Origin: Pseudorhodoferax aquiterrae
GTDB taxonomy: Bacteria; Pseudomonadota; Gammaproteobacteria; Burkholderiales; Burkholderiaceae_C
Direction of reading: 5' to 3'
DNA: 64,000 nt
Assembly: GCF_014652235.1 (NCBI RefSeq)
Contig: NZ_BMYK01000002.1
Span: 62,001-126,000 of the forward strand
Shown in pieces: positions 31,049-40,457 of this stretch. The translations under genes and the position numbers were made by a program. Within the stretch, counting starts at the first letter, position 1; each line of letters starts with the position of its first letter. The notes below the pieces were generated by a model. The model saw only the letters and a list, made by a program, of their open reading frames with translations, made no database searches and was not told the DNA's origin.

Positions 31049-32140
31049 TCAGAAACTCTTGCTGACCCGCAGCTGCGAGTAGGTGCCGTTTTTGGCGTTG
31101 CGCGACTGCACGGTGGCCATGTGCTGCAGCGTGAGCACCACGTCCAGCACCGGGACGCGCGTGGTCCAGAACAGGCCGGCATTGGTGGACCGGTAGCGGC
31201 TCGGGCCCCAGCGGTTGTTGCGGTCGTCCTGGAACTGCTGGACATGGACCACGTGCACGCCGATCGGTCCCAGGCGCGTCATGGTCCCGGCCGCGCCCTC
31301 CAGGCTGGCCCAGTTGCCGCTGCGCAGGTCGTTGTCGCGGTTGCGCGTGTTCAGGCCCACGGTGACGCGGCCCGCCAGCGCGATGTCGGGCCGCGGCAGA
31401 TAGACCAGCTGGGCCGCGGGCCGCAGCGTGTAGAAGTTGCCGAAGCCGACGTCGGGGCCCGAGGCCTCGCTGTAGCGGCCCGTCGGCAGCACCAGCGAGG
31501 CCCCGGCCAGCACGCGCAGCTGGTCCGTGGCATGGCGCCAGCCCGCGTGCAGTTCCATGTCGCCGATGCCGGACACGCGGCCGCCCTCGGCCGCCGCCAT
31601 GGAGGCCACGGTGTTCTGGAACTGCGTGTCGAAGCCGGCCTGCACGGCCGCCTGCGTCGCCGCAGGCACGGCCGGGTTCCAGTTCAGCGTCGGCGCGGTG
31701 GCCTGTGCGCCGAAGCCCTGCTTCTTGATGCCGTACGGCAGGTTCATGGCCAGCGCCAGCCGGCCGCCGCCATAGCGTGCCGCGCTGAGCCAGGCCAGGC
31801 CCAGGTTCCACTGCACGAGCGAGCCGCGCGCTTCGATGACGCCGGTGGCCGGGCCATACGTCGGGTACAGCGCCGCCGGTGCGGGTGCCGGCAACGGCAG
31901 CGTGCCGCCTGGCAGGGTCTGCGTGAGCCGCTCGCCGTCGTTGCCCGTGATCTTGTGGATGTCCACGCGCGTGAGCGCGATGCCGCCCGTCAGGCCCTGC
32001 AGGTCGGGCGGCGCGAAGATCTCGCCCCCCAGGCTGCCGGCCAGGTTGTAGCGCACCTGGAAATCCTCGCCGGCCTGGGCCGCGGGGAGCGCGGCGATGG
32101 TGCAGGCGAAGGACAGCGTGAGCCGGGCGATGGCGTTCAT
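31049..32140 (-). CDS. Outer-membrane beta-barrel protein, MetA-pathway phenol degradation family
   Basis: This 363-residue protein has a signal peptide (MNAIARLTLSFACTIAALPAAQA) and a chain of alternating beta-strands ending in SQLRVSKSF. The terminal phenylalanine is the hallmark recognised by the BAM machinery. The repeated strand pattern (SLVQWNLGLAW, LRVLAGASLVLPTGRYS) matches the SphA/phenol-MetA-degradation barrel family, implicated in passage of small hydrophobic compounds. It is the last minus-strand gene after the hut block but is separated from the preceding gene by 135 bp that show no clear signal. Its cargo is unknown. Confidence 0.75.
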   Translation of the reverse strand: MNAIARLTLSFACTIAALPAAQAGEDFQVRYNLAGSLGGEIFAPPDLQGLTGGIALTRVDIHKITGNDGERLTQTLPGGTLPLPAPAPAALYPTYGPATGVIEARGSLVQWNLGLAWLSAARYGGGRLALAMNLPYGIKKQGFGAQATAPTLNWNPAVPAATQAAVQAGFDTQFQNTVASMAAAEGGRVSGIGDMELHAGWRHATDQLRVLAGASLVLPTGRYSEASGPDVGFGNFYTLRPAAQLVYLPRPDIALAGRVTVGLNTRNRDNDLRSGNWASLEGAAGTMTRLGPIGVHVVHVQQFQDDRNNRWGPSRYRSTNAGLFWTTRVPVLDVVLTLQHMATVQSRNAKNGTYSQLRVSKSF

Positions 32141-32275
32141 GGTGGTGGGCGTGGGTGCGGACGAAGAAGGCGCGGCACCTTAGCACCGGGTTGCAATTTG
32201 TCACATCGTCTGTCGCCGGCGAACGACAACCCCGATCAACAACCAGGCGCGGGTGTGTGCGACACCCCTGCGGAA

Positions 32276-32827
32276 TCAGGCCTGCGGGCTGCTGCGCCGC
32301 TGCAACATGTACAGGGCCGGACCATCGGGCGTGGCGACCACGCCGATGCGCTGGAAACCCGCTTTCTCGTAGCAGCGGATTGCGCGGGCGTTGTCCGGTG
32401 CAGGATCGGTCTGCACGGCGCTGACCAGCGGATCGCCGAACAGTTGCGCCACGAGCGTGCGCACCAGCCGCGTGCCCAGGCCCTGGCCCAGCAACGCGGC
32501 ATCGGCGATGGACTGGTCGATGCCGCGCACGCCGGGGTCGGTCTCGTCCTCCCACCAGCCGCCGCCCGCGCCCATCGCCACGTAGCTCTGCGCATAGGCA
32601 AAGGGCACGTCGTCCAGCAGGCCGATCCAGGGCGTGACGCGCTCGGCGGCCAGGGCCTGCAGGTCGTACTGCTCCCGCACCTCGGCCCAGGACGGCCGTG
32701 CACCGCCCCACCAGCGCACGATGTGCGGCCGGTTGAGCCAGTCGTGCAGCAGCGGCAAGTCCTGCGCAGTCATGGGACGCAGGCACACGCTCGGGGGTGG
32801 CAGGGAGCACATGGTCTGCGAGGGCAT
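32276..32827 (-). CDS. GNAT acetyltransferase closely resembling aminoglycoside 6'-N-acetyltransferase AAC(6')-Ib
   Basis: This 183-residue protein has the GNAT acetyl-CoA loop QGLGTRLVR (115-123). From memory of AAC(6')-Ib it matches through the aminoglycoside pocket: LNRPHIVRWWGG, EQY, YAQSYVAMG, GGWWE, ETDPGVRGIDQ, IRCYEKAGF and TPDGPALYM. The tryptophan pair at 91-92 and D168 correspond to the positions changed in the quinolone-active cr variant; both are in the unmodified form here. It has no integron or attC context, follows hisC-like after 42 bp and matches the region in composition, so it looks chromosomal. Its native substrate may not be an aminoglycoside. Confidence 0.8.
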   Translation of the reverse strand: MPSQTMCSLPPPSVCLRPMTAQDLPLLHDWLNRPHIVRWWGGARPSWAEVREQYDLQALAAERVTPWIGLLDDVPFAYAQSYVAMGAGGGWWEDETDPGVRGIDQSIADAALLGQGLGTRLVRTLVAQLFGDPLVSAVQTDPAPDNARAIRCYEKAGFQRIGVVATPDGPALYMLQRRSSPQA

Positions 32828-32869
32828 TGCGGCATCATGCCGCAGACGCCATGCGGCCAGGGCCGCAGG

Positions 32870-33985
32870 CTACGCCGCCAGCGCCGCGCGCAGCGCCTGC
32901 AGGCACCGCGCGTTGTCCTCGTCGGTGCCGACCGTGATGCGCAGGAACTGCGTGAAGCCGGGCTCCTTCCAGGGCTTGACGATCACACCGGCCGCCAGCA
33001 ACGCCTCGTTCACGGGGCCGTTGGGCCGCCCCAGGTCCACGAACAGGAAGTTCGTGGCCGAAGGCGCCACGCGCAGGCCCAGGGCCTCGATCGCCTGCAG
33101 CATGCCATCGCGCTGCACCACGGTGCGCGCCACGGACTGGCGCATGTGGGCTTCGTCTTCGAGCGCGGCGCGCGCGGCCAGCTGGGCGGCGATGTTCACG
33201 CCGAAGGGCGTGCGCACGCGGTCCAGCAGTTGCACGAGTGCGGCATCGCAGGCGATGCCGTAGCCCACGCGCAGCCCGGCCAGGCCCCAGGCCTTGGAGA
33301 AGGTGCGCAGAACGATCCAGGCGCCGCCCCAGTCGCGCAGCATGGGCAGCGCATCGGGAAAGCCCGGCGTGAGGCGCGCGTACTCCACATAGGCCTCGTC
33401 GACGACCAGCAGCGTGCCGGCCGGCGTGGCATCGAGCAGCCGCGCGAAGGCGGCGGTGTCGAACAGGCAGCCGACCGGGTTGGAGGGATTGGCCAGCATC
33501 GCGATCTTGGGGCCGCGCGCGAGCGCGGCGCACCAGGCGTCCACGTCGAAGCCAAGCGCGGGCGTGAGGTCCAGCAGCTCGACTTCGGCGCCCATCATGC
33601 GCGGGTAGATCTCGTGCAGGCCGAAGGCCGGGCGCTGCGTCAGCACGCGCTCGCCGGGCGAGAGCAGCGCCAGGCAGAGCATGTGCAGGATGGACTCGGA
33701 GCCGTTGCCCACGACGATCTGGGCGGGCGTGGCGCCGCTGCGGCGTGCCAGCGCCTCGCGCAGGGCCTGGCTGTCCGCGTCCGAGTACCAGTGCACCTGC
33801 TGTGCCAGGCCGGCCAGCGCCTCGGCCACGCGCGGGCTGGGGCCGTAGGGGTTCTCGTTGCTGCCCAGCCGCGCGATGCGGTCCACGCCATAGCGCGCGC
33901 GCACGGCTGCGGACGAGAGGCCGGCGTTGTAGACCGGCAGCGGCGGCACCTCGGGGCGGGCCAGTGCGAGGATCTCGGATGCCAT
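32870..33985 (-). CDS. hisC: Histidinol-phosphate aminotransferase-like class II aminotransferase
   Basis: This 371-residue fold-type I PLP enzyme has LGSNENPYGPSP near the N-terminus (typical of HisC), D196 in VVDEAYVEY, and the Schiff-base lysine K231 in RTFSKAWGLAGLRVGYG. HisC normally moves the amino group between histidinol phosphate and glutamate in histidine biosynthesis, and many homologues act on aromatic amino acids or histidine. Here it ends a histidine-degradation operon, one base after the FAD dehydrogenase stop, with no other his gene present. A role in converting imidazolyl-pyruvate to histidine is therefore more likely than biosynthesis, but this is inference. Confidence 0.85.
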   Translation of the reverse strand: MASEILALARPEVPPLPVYNAGLSSAAVRARYGVDRIARLGSNENPYGPSPRVAEALAGLAQQVHWYSDADSQALREALARRSGATPAQIVVGNGSESILHMLCLALLSPGERVLTQRPAFGLHEIYPRMMGAEVELLDLTPALGFDVDAWCAALARGPKIAMLANPSNPVGCLFDTAAFARLLDATPAGTLLVVDEAYVEYARLTPGFPDALPMLRDWGGAWIVLRTFSKAWGLAGLRVGYGIACDAALVQLLDRVRTPFGVNIAAQLAARAALEDEAHMRQSVARTVVQRDGMLQAIEALGLRVAPSATNFLFVDLGRPNGPVNEALLAAGVIVKPWKEPGFTQFLRITVGTDEDNARCLQALRAALAA

Positions 33986-33986
33986 G

Positions 33987-35366
33987 TCAGTCGAAGATCT
34001 TTCCGGGGTTCATGAGGTTCAGAGGGTCGAGCGCCGCTTTCACGGCGCGCATGGCCGCCAGTTCGGCCGCTGTGCGGCTGCGCTCCAGATAGGGCTTCTT
34101 GTGCAGGCCGATGCCGTGCTCGGCCGAGACGCTGCCCGCGAAGTCGCCGACCAGTCCGTAGACCAGCTGTTCCAAGGCCTCCACCTCGCCGCCGATGGTC
34201 GACGCATCGGTGGAGACATGCAGATTGCTGTCGCCGATGTGGCCGAAGAACACGCTGGCATGGCCGGGCCAGCGCGCGTCGAGCGCGGCGCGGCAGGCGA
34301 TCGCGAAGCGGCCGATCTCGGCCATGGGCAGGCTCACGTCGAAGTTGACGGGCGGGTGCATGTTCGTGGGCAGCTCGGCCGTGGCCTCGCGGATCTTCCA
34401 GAACGCACGTGCCTGGGCTTCGGACTGGGCGATCGCGGCGTCCAGCACCAGGCGCTCCTGCAAGGCGGGGGCCAGCACGTCCTCGAGCGCGGTCTGCAGT
34501 TGGGCCGCATCGGGGCCGTCGAGGTCGACCAGGGCCAGCAGCGGGTGCGGCGCATCGAAGGGCTCGCGCAGCTGTTGCCAGGCGAGCGAGGCCTGCACGA
34601 AGTCGCGCCACATGAGTTCGAAGGCCGCCAGGCCCGCGCCGGCACGCCGCTGCAGGCGCGCCAGCAGCGCGAGCGCGGCCTCGTAGTCGGCCACGGCGGC
34701 CAGCATGGTCGTGCGGGCGCTGGGTGCCGGATGCAGGCGCAGCAGCGCGCGCGTGACCACGCCCAGCGTGCCCTCGGCGCCGATGAAGAACTGCTTGAGG
34801 TCGTAGCCCGTGTTGTTCTTCTGCATGGGGCGCAGCATGGGCAGCACGGACCCGTCGGCCAGCACCACCTCCAGGCCCAGCGTCTGCTCGCGCATCATGC
34901 CGAAGCGCAGCACACCGTTGCCGCCTGCGTTGGTGGCCAGCGCGCCGCCGACCTGGGCCGAGCCACGCGCGCCGAAGTCCACGCCGAACAGCAGGCCCTG
35001 GGCGGCCGCGGCTTCCTGGATGGACTGGACGGTGGCGCCGGCCTGCACCGTCAGCGTGCGCGTGGCGGCGTCCACCTGTTCGATGGCCTGCATGCGGTCC
35101 AGCGACAGGGCCACACCGTGCGCCAGCGGTTGGGCCGCGCCAGCCAGCCCGGTCATGCCGCCCTGCGGCACGACGGGCACGCGGTGCTGCATGCACAGCT
35201 GCAGTGCGGCGCTGACCTGCTCCGTGCTGCGCGGGCGCAGCAGCGCGAGCGGGCGCACGGGCGGCACGCCGCTCCAGTCCGTCAGCCGGTGCGCGGGGAT
35301 GGCCTCGCCGGTCGCAACGGCGTCGTCGCCCAGCGCCGCGCGCAAGGCGGAGAGCAGCGCGCTCAC
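33987..35366 (-). CDS. FAD-linked D-2-hydroxyacid dehydrogenase (GlcD/D-2-hydroxyglutarate dehydrogenase family)
   Basis: This 459-residue protein has the PCMH FAD-binding fold (VPQGGMTGLAGAA, then ARGSAQVGGALATNAGGNGVLRFG) and the C-terminal metal/substrate domain with FFGHIGDSNLH and SAEHGIGLHKK. The family oxidises D-lactate, glycolate, D-2-hydroxyglutarate and similar acids. The start is GTG 35366, fixed by a four-base GTGA overlap with hutG. It lies between hutG and the hisC-like gene in the hut operon, pointing to a hydroxy acid linked to histidine such as imidazolyl-lactate. A paralogue is encoded at 56271-57695. Confidence 0.85.
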   Translation of the reverse strand: MSALLSALRAALGDDAVATGEAIPAHRLTDWSGVPPVRPLALLRPRSTEQVSAALQLCMQHRVPVVPQGGMTGLAGAAQPLAHGVALSLDRMQAIEQVDAATRTLTVQAGATVQSIQEAAAAQGLLFGVDFGARGSAQVGGALATNAGGNGVLRFGMMREQTLGLEVVLADGSVLPMLRPMQKNNTGYDLKQFFIGAEGTLGVVTRALLRLHPAPSARTTMLAAVADYEAALALLARLQRRAGAGLAAFELMWRDFVQASLAWQQLREPFDAPHPLLALVDLDGPDAAQLQTALEDVLAPALQERLVLDAAIAQSEAQARAFWKIREATAELPTNMHPPVNFDVSLPMAEIGRFAIACRAALDARWPGHASVFFGHIGDSNLHVSTDASTIGGEVEALEQLVYGLVGDFAGSVSAEHGIGLHKKPYLERSRTAAELAAMRAVKAALDPLNLMNPGKIFD

Positions 35367-36181
35367 CGTGGCGCTTCGGCGAAGTCGAGCACGGCCTGCA
35401 GCATGCGTTGCAGGTGCGGCTGCACGCCGGCCGCCACGGCCGGCAGGTAGTCGAAGGGCAAGGCCTCCTGCATGTAGCTGCTCTGCGTCATCTCCAGCTG
35501 CACGGCGTGCTGGCCGTCCTGCGGCCGGCCGTGGTGGCGCGTGATGTAGCCGCCCGTGAAGCGGCCGTTCAGCACGCTGGTGTAGCCAGCAGCGTCCTTG
35601 GCAATGGCCAGCAACCGCTCCGCCAGAACCGGGTCGCAGCTGGCGCCCTGGGCGGTGCCCAGGTTGAGGTCGGGCAGCTTGCCCTCGAAGAAGCGCGGCA
35701 GCACGGAGCGGATCGAATGCGCGTCCCACAGCATGGCGATGCCGTGCTCCGTCTTGATGCGCGCGAGCTCCTCGGCCAGCTTGGCGTGGTAGGGGTGCCA
35801 GATGGCGTCGCGGCGCGCGGCGATCTCGGCCGCGCCGGGCTGGTCGGCCACATCCCCGTAGACGGGCGTGTCGTCGAAGGTGTCGACCGGGCACAGGCCC
35901 GTCACGCTCTGGCCCGGGTACAGGCTCGCGCCGTCCGGCGGGCGGTTCAGGTCGATCACGTAGCGCGAGTGCGTGGCCACGAGCACCGAGGCGCCCAGCG
36001 CATCGGCGAAGTCGTACAGCCGCTCCAGGTGCCAGTCGGTGTCGGGCACATGGCGCGCCTCGGCCGTGAAGCGCGCGGCCAATGCGGGCGGCACGTGGGT
36101 GCCGACATGGGGCATGGAGATGAGCAGCGGGCGGCTGCCCTGGCGGAAGCGGAACGGCGGTTCGGTGGTGGAAAAGCTCAT
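35363..36181 (-). CDS. hutG: N-formylglutamate deformylase
   Basis: This 272-residue amidohydrolase has LLISMPHVGTHVPP at residues 19-32 and WDAHSIRSVLPRFFEGKLPD, both typical of HutG. It splits N-formylglutamate into formate and glutamate, the last step of the pathway that runs through HutF. The start ATG 36181 overlaps the hutF stop (ATGA), and the end overlaps the FAD dehydrogenase start. This version of HutG acts on formylglutamate, in contrast to the unrelated formiminoglutamase given the same letter in some species. Confidence 0.93.
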   Translation of the reverse strand: MSFSTTEPPFRFRQGSRPLLISMPHVGTHVPPALAARFTAEARHVPDTDWHLERLYDFADALGASVLVATHSRYVIDLNRPPDGASLYPGQSVTGLCPVDTFDDTPVYGDVADQPGAAEIAARRDAIWHPYHAKLAEELARIKTEHGIAMLWDAHSIRSVLPRFFEGKLPDLNLGTAQGASCDPVLAERLLAIAKDAAGYTSVLNGRFTGGYITRHHGRPQDGQHAVQLEMTQSSYMQEALPFDYLPAVAAGVQPHLQRMLQAVLDFAEAPR

Positions 36182-37563
36182 GGGCTGTCCTTGAGAAGTT
36201 GGGTGCGGGCTGCGACCAGGCCGCGCCTGGCGTTCAGGTGCGCAGCATGGCGGCCGGCGCGCACGCGCGCCTGGCCGGCCACGTGGACGCTGCCGACCGC
36301 GCTCGTGCGGTGGCTCGCGAACACATGGGCCGACAGCATGTCGGCAGCCTGCAGGCCGGCCAGTGCCGGATGCTCTGCGCCCAGCGTCACGAAATCGGCC
36401 TGCTGGCCTGCGGCCAGCCCGGCCACCGGGCGGGCAGACGCCTGCGCGCCGCCGGCCACCGCGGCCAGGGTCATGGCGGTGGCGACCTGCGGCTGCGCGG
36501 GCGTCGCCATCACGTTGCGACGGCGCGTGGCCAGGCGCTGGCCGTATTCGAGCAGCATGAGTTCCTCGGCCGCGTTGACGCAGGCGTGGCTGTCCGAGCC
36601 CACGCCCCAGGCGCCGCCCGCGGCCTGCCAGGCCGGCCCGTCGAACAGGCCGTCGCCCAGGTTGGCCTCGGTGCTGGGGCACAGGCCGGCGACGGCACCG
36701 CTGGCGGCGGCGCGGCGGTATTCGTCGGCATCCATGTGCGTGGCGTGCACCAGGCACCAGCGCGCGTCCACGGGCGCATGGTCCAGCAGCCAGGCCACGG
36801 GGCGCTGGCCGCTCCAGGCGATGCAGTCATCCACCTCCTGGGTCTGCTCGGCGATGTGGATGTGCACGGGGGCCGTGGCGTCCTGCGCGTGCAGGCCGGC
36901 CACGGCCGCGCGCAGCGCATCGGGCGGCACGGCGCGCAGCGAGTGCGGCGCCAGGCCCAGGCGGGCACCCTGGGCGGCGCAGAGCGGGCGCAAGCGCTCC
37001 AGCAGGCGCAGCATGTTGTCGGTGGCGCGGATGAAGCGGCGCTGGCCCTCCCCCGGTGGCTTGCCGCCGAAGCCGCTGGTCTGGTAGAGCACGGGCAAGA
37101 GCGTGAGGCCGATGCCGGCCTGCTTTGCGGCGCGCAGCAGGGCCAGTGCGAGTTCGGCATCGTCGGCATAGGCCGCGCCGCCGCGGTCATGGTGCACGTA
37201 GTGGAACTCGCAGACGCTGGTGTAGCCGGCCTCCAGCATCTCCACGTACAGGCCAAAGGCGATGGCCTCGAGCAGGGCCGGGTCGAGCTTGTTCGCGAAG
37301 CGGTACATCAGCGTGCGCCAGCTCCAGAAACTGTCCTCGGCCGCGCCGCGGTACTCGGTCAGGCCGGCCATGCCGCGCTGGAAGGCGTGCGAGTGCAGGT
37401 TGGGCAGGCCGGGCAGCACGGGACCTTCGGCCTGCGCGACGCCTTCGGGGCGTGCGGCATCGGGCTGCACGTGCACGAGCGTGCCGGCCGCATCCCAGCG
37501 CAGCAGCACGTTGCGCGCCCAGCCTGCGGGCAGCAGTGCGTCGGCTGCGAACAGCGCGCTCAT
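36178..37563 (-). CDS. hutF: Formimidoylglutamate deiminase
   Basis: This 461-residue amidohydrolase has metal ligands H57 and H59 in [15 protein letters not shown], further histidines in VHIHIAEQ and a C-terminal GVGSDSH aspartate. It hydrolyses N-formimino-L-glutamate to N-formyl-L-glutamate and ammonia. Its presence with HutG shows that the five-enzyme hut route is used. It overlaps hutI upstream and hutG downstream by four bases each. Confidence 0.94.
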   Translation of the reverse strand: MSALFAADALLPAGWARNVLLRWDAAGTLVHVQPDAARPEGVAQAEGPVLPGLPNLHSHAFQRGMAGLTEYRGAAEDSFWSWRTLMYRFANKLDPALLEAIAFGLYVEMLEAGYTSVCEFHYVHHDRGGAAYADDAELALALLRAAKQAGIGLTLLPVLYQTSGFGGKPPGEGQRRFIRATDNMLRLLERLRPLCAAQGARLGLAPHSLRAVPPDALRAAVAGLHAQDATAPVHIHIAEQTQEVDDCIAWSGQRPVAWLLDHAPVDARWCLVHATHMDADEYRRAAASGAVAGLCPSTEANLGDGLFDGPAWQAAGGAWGVGSDSHACVNAAEELMLLEYGQRLATRRRNVMATPAQPQVATAMTLAAVAGGAQASARPVAGLAAGQQADFVTLGAEHPALAGLQAADMLSAHVFASHRTSAVGSVHVAGQARVRAGRHAAHLNARRGLVAARTQLLKDSP

Positions 37564-38777
37564 ACAGCGCCCTCTGCGATACGGCCTTGGCGCACGACCG
37601 CGCGCACCGGGCGCTGGCCGAACCAGTAGGCCAACTCGGCCGCGTCCTGCAGATCCCACAGCACGAAGTTCGCCGGGCGGCCGGCCGCGATGGCACCGTG
37701 AGAATCCTGCAGGCCCAGCGCGTGCGCCGCGTGCACGGTGATGCCGGCGATCGCCTCGGGCACCGTGAGCCGGAACAGCGTGCAGGCCATGTTGGCCATC
37801 AGCAGCAGGGACAGCGCCGGCGAGGTGCCGGGGTTGTGGTCGGTGGAGACGGCCATGGGCACGCCGGCGGCGCGCAGCGCCGCGATGGGCGGCAGCTGCG
37901 TGTCGCGCAGCGTGTAGTAGGCGCCCGGCAGCAGCACGGCCACCGTGCCGGCCGCCGCCATCGCGGCGACGCCCTCTGGCGACAGGTGCTCGATGTGGTC
38001 GCAGGACAGCGCGCCGTAGCGCGCGGCGAGCGCCGCGCCGCCCATGTCCGACAGCTGCTCGGCATGCAGCTTGACCGGGATGGAGAGGGCCTGCGCGGCC
38101 TGGAACACCTGCTCGGTCTCGGCCAGCGAGAACGCGATGCGCTCGCAGAACACGTCGACCGCATCGACCAGGCCTTCGGCATGCAGGGCCGGCAGCATCT
38201 CGCGGCAGACCAGGTCGGTGTAGTCCTGGCTGCGTCCTTCAAACTCCGGCGGCAGCGCGTGCGCGCCCAGGAAGGTGGTGCGCACGGTCACGCCGTGGGC
38301 AGCCGCCAGGCGCCGCGCCACGCGCAGCTGCTTGCGCTCGTGCGCGAGCGCAAGACCGTAGCCCGACTTGATCTCGATCGCGCAGACGCCTTCGGCCAGC
38401 AGGCTGCGCAGCCGCGCCGAGGCGCTCGCGAAGAGTTCGTCCTCGCTGGCCGCGCGCGTGGCGCGCACGCTGGAGACGATGCCACCGCCGGCTTTGGCCA
38501 CCTCCTCGTAGCTCGCGCCGGCCAGGCGCATCGCGAACTCGTTCGCGCGCTGGCCGCCATAGACCAGGTGGGTGTGGCAGTCCACGAGGCCGGGCGTGAC
38601 GAGCGCGCCCTGCCCTGCGTGGCCCGGCAGATCGGCACATTCGGTGGGCACGGCATCGGGTGCGCCGGTCCAGGCGATCCGGCCGTCCTGCACGGCGATG
38701 GCGCAAGGCTGGCCGTCCAGGCGCGTGAGGCCGGTCCACAGGCCGTCGGCCGAAGGCAGGGTGTCGAAAGAAGGCAT
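37560..38777 (-). CDS. hutI: Imidazolonepropionase
   Basis: This 405-residue amidohydrolase has H68 and H70 in [35 protein letters not shown] and [10 protein letters not shown] (metal aspartate). It opens the imidazolone ring of 4-imidazolone-5-propanoate to give formiminoglutamate. The start ATG 38777 lies eight bases after the hutD stop and begins the conserved chain; the frame upstream continues through hutD in another reading. The gene overlaps hutF by ATGA. Confidence 0.95.
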   Translation of the reverse strand: MPSFDTLPSADGLWTGLTRLDGQPCAIAVQDGRIAWTGAPDAVPTECADLPGHAGQGALVTPGLVDCHTHLVYGGQRANEFAMRLAGASYEEVAKAGGGIVSSVRATRAASEDELFASASARLRSLLAEGVCAIEIKSGYGLALAHERKQLRVARRLAAAHGVTVRTTFLGAHALPPEFEGRSQDYTDLVCREMLPALHAEGLVDAVDVFCERIAFSLAETEQVFQAAQALSIPVKLHAEQLSDMGGAALAARYGALSCDHIEHLSPEGVAAMAAAGTVAVLLPGAYYTLRDTQLPPIAALRAAGVPMAVSTDHNPGTSPALSLLLMANMACTLFRLTVPEAIAGITVHAAHALGLQDSHGAIAAGRPANFVLWDLQDAAELAYWFGQRPVRAVVRQGRIAEGAV

Positions 38778-38785
38778 GGGGTTTC

Positions 38786-39358
38786 CTATCGGGCTGGATG
38801 CCATTGCACGGCCAGCAGGGCGGCGTCGGCGTCCGCGGTGTCGAGCGGCCAGCCCGTGGCGGCATCGCTCCACCACAGGCCCTGTCCGGGCGCGAGCGCT
38901 TCGCTGCCCGCGCGCCAACGGCCGCGCCAGGCCAGCAACAGGCCGTGCGCTGCGGCGGGCAGTTCCGCGCCACGGTGCAGCACATGGAGCGCGGCGCGCA
39001 GCCGGCCGCGCCGCGTCATCACGTTGAAGTCGCTGGAGGGGCCGCCCAGCAGCGTGCAATCGACGCGCGCGTCGCCGCTGAACGCGAAGGGTGCCAGCGG
39101 CGTGGCGAGGCGGTGCTCCAGGTCCTCTCCGTGCAGGCGCACGCCATCGCCCTCGAGCAGCGTGATGATGCGGTCCACGCCCGCAAAGGTCGAGAACGGG
39201 CCGCTGGCCGCGATGCTGGCGACCGAGACGCGCCAGTCGAAGCCCTCGAAGCCCGCACCGGGCGGCCAGCTCGCGATCTCGCGCGTGCTGCCGCCGCCGT
39301 TCTTCCAGGGCGTGGCAGGCAGGTCCGCCACGTCGAAACGCTGCACTGTGGAGCTCAT
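38786..39358 (-). CDS. hutD: HutD cupin family protein
   Basis: This 190-residue protein begins [30 protein letters not shown], the strongly conserved start of HutD (Ves family cupins). HutD is not an enzyme of the pathway; in Pseudomonas it has been proposed to limit over-activity of the hut operon. The double cupin fold spans the entire chain. The start ATG 39358 overlaps the stop of the amino-acid permease gene (ATGA), tying the transporter to the hut genes. Confidence 0.92.
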   Translation of the reverse strand: MSSTVQRFDVADLPATPWKNGGGSTREIASWPPGAGFEGFDWRVSVASIAASGPFSTFAGVDRIITLLEGDGVRLHGEDLEHRLATPLAPFAFSGDARVDCTLLGGPSSDFNVMTRRGRLRAALHVLHRGAELPAAAHGLLLAWRGRWRAGSEALAPGQGLWWSDAATGWPLDTADADAALLAVQWHPAR

Positions 39359-40023
39359 CGCACCAGCCCTCCCTGGCTCAAGCGCCGTTCGAAATGCCGC
39401 AGCACCAGCATCACGGTGCCGGTCAGCGCGAAGTACACGGCGGCGATCGCGAGGTAGACCTCCAGCGAGCGGTAGGACACGCTGATGATCTTCTGCCCCT
39501 CGTGCATCACGTCGTGGATGGTCAAGAGCGAGACCAGGGCCGAGTTCTTGATCAGCGCGATGAACTCGTTGCCCAGCGGCGGGATCATGCGCACCACGGC
39601 CTGCGGCAGGATGATGTGGCGCATGGCCGTGGGTGCCGTCATGCCCAGCGATTGTGCGGCCAGGGTCTGGCCCGGGGCTATGGACTGGATGGCGCCGCGC
39701 ACGATCTCCGACACATAGGCACCCGAATAGACGCCCAGGCCCAGCACGCCGCACAGGAAGGCCGGCAGCAGCAGGCCGAAGTGCGGCAGGCCGAAGAACA
39801 GGATGAACAGCTGCACCAAGAGCGGCGTGCCGCGCACCACCGTCACGTAGGCCGTGCATGCGGCGTAGAGCCAGCGGCGCTGCGGGTTCAGGCGGCCGAT
39901 GCCGACCACAAGGCCCAACGCGCAGCCCAGCAGCAGCGCGCAGACCGTGATCTCGATGGTGACCAGCGTGCCGCGCGCGAGCGCGTCCCAGCCGCCCCAG
40001 ACGGGGGAGAAGTCGAGGTCCAT
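39355..40023 (-). CDS. Amino-acid ABC transporter permease (His/Glu/Gln type)
   Basis: This 222-residue permease has about five membrane helices and the HisMQ-type signature. [19 protein letters not shown] lies near residue 62, and the ATPase-docking segment is [35 protein letters not shown]. It is coupled by overlap to hutD, so histidine or a related compound is the likely cargo. Its binding protein is probably the product of 40735-41469, which lies across a 711-bp gap filled by the inverted repeat. No ATPase gene of this class is present in the window. Confidence 0.9.
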   Translation of the reverse strand: MDLDFSPVWGGWDALARGTLVTIEITVCALLLGCALGLVVGIGRLNPQRRWLYAACTAYVTVVRGTPLLVQLFILFFGLPHFGLLLPAFLCGVLGLGVYSGAYVSEIVRGAIQSIAPGQTLAAQSLGMTAPTAMRHIILPQAVVRMIPPLGNEFIALIKNSALVSLLTIHDVMHEGQKIISVSYRSLEVYLAIAAVYFALTGTVMLVLRHFERRLSQGGLVR

Positions 40024-40298
40024 GTCAGTGGTTCATGGAAAGAAGCGACGAGGGCCGAGCGAAGCGATGGCCCGGATGTGACCCCGCTCCCGGGACCCCT
40101 GTGCCCACGCCGAGGAGCGCAGTGGACTGGGCGGCGCGGGGAACCTCGCGCTTTGTGAACTGACTCATTGCACTTGTTCGAGCCGAGTGAACGCAGTGAA
40201 CGGTGCGAGTTGTGCAATGCGCCCAGGCCGCGAGCACCGCAGGTTGCCCGGAGCGCCAGCGGAGGGTCGGGGGCACCGGGGTCGCCCTTTCTTTGGTT

Positions 40299-40326
40299 AC
40301 TTTCTTTCGGCGAAACGAAAGAAAGT
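40299..40326. repeat. Hairpin in the left copy of the large inverted repeat
   Basis: ACTTTCTTTCG at 40299-40309 pairs perfectly with CGAAAGAAAGT at 40316-40326 around the loop GCGAAA. It is the AT-richest part of the unit. Confidence 0.8.
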
Positions 40327-40423
40327 GACTGCACTGCCGGGGGCATATCCCGGCCTCTGGTGCTTGTGCGATCACTACGTCTGATCGGAGTGAGGAGGTG
40401 GGGGCTTCACCCCCACACCCCGA

Positions 40424-40457
40424 CTTACTTTCTCTTGCTTCGCCAAGAGAAAGTAAG
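40424..40457. repeat. Hairpin in the right copy of the large inverted repeat
   Basis: CTTACTTTCTCTTG at 40424-40437 pairs perfectly over 14 bp with CAAGAGAAAGTAAG at 40444-40457 around the loop CTTCGC. It occupies the position equivalent to the left hairpin, but the stem sequence differs at several paired positions. Compensatory change of that kind suggests the structure is kept. Confidence 0.8.

Noticed and set aside
31121-34015. Long plus-strand open frame opposite the outer-membrane protein, acetyltransferase and hisC genes
   Set aside because: Same shadow composition, no start signal, and the opposite strand carries conserved proteins throughout.
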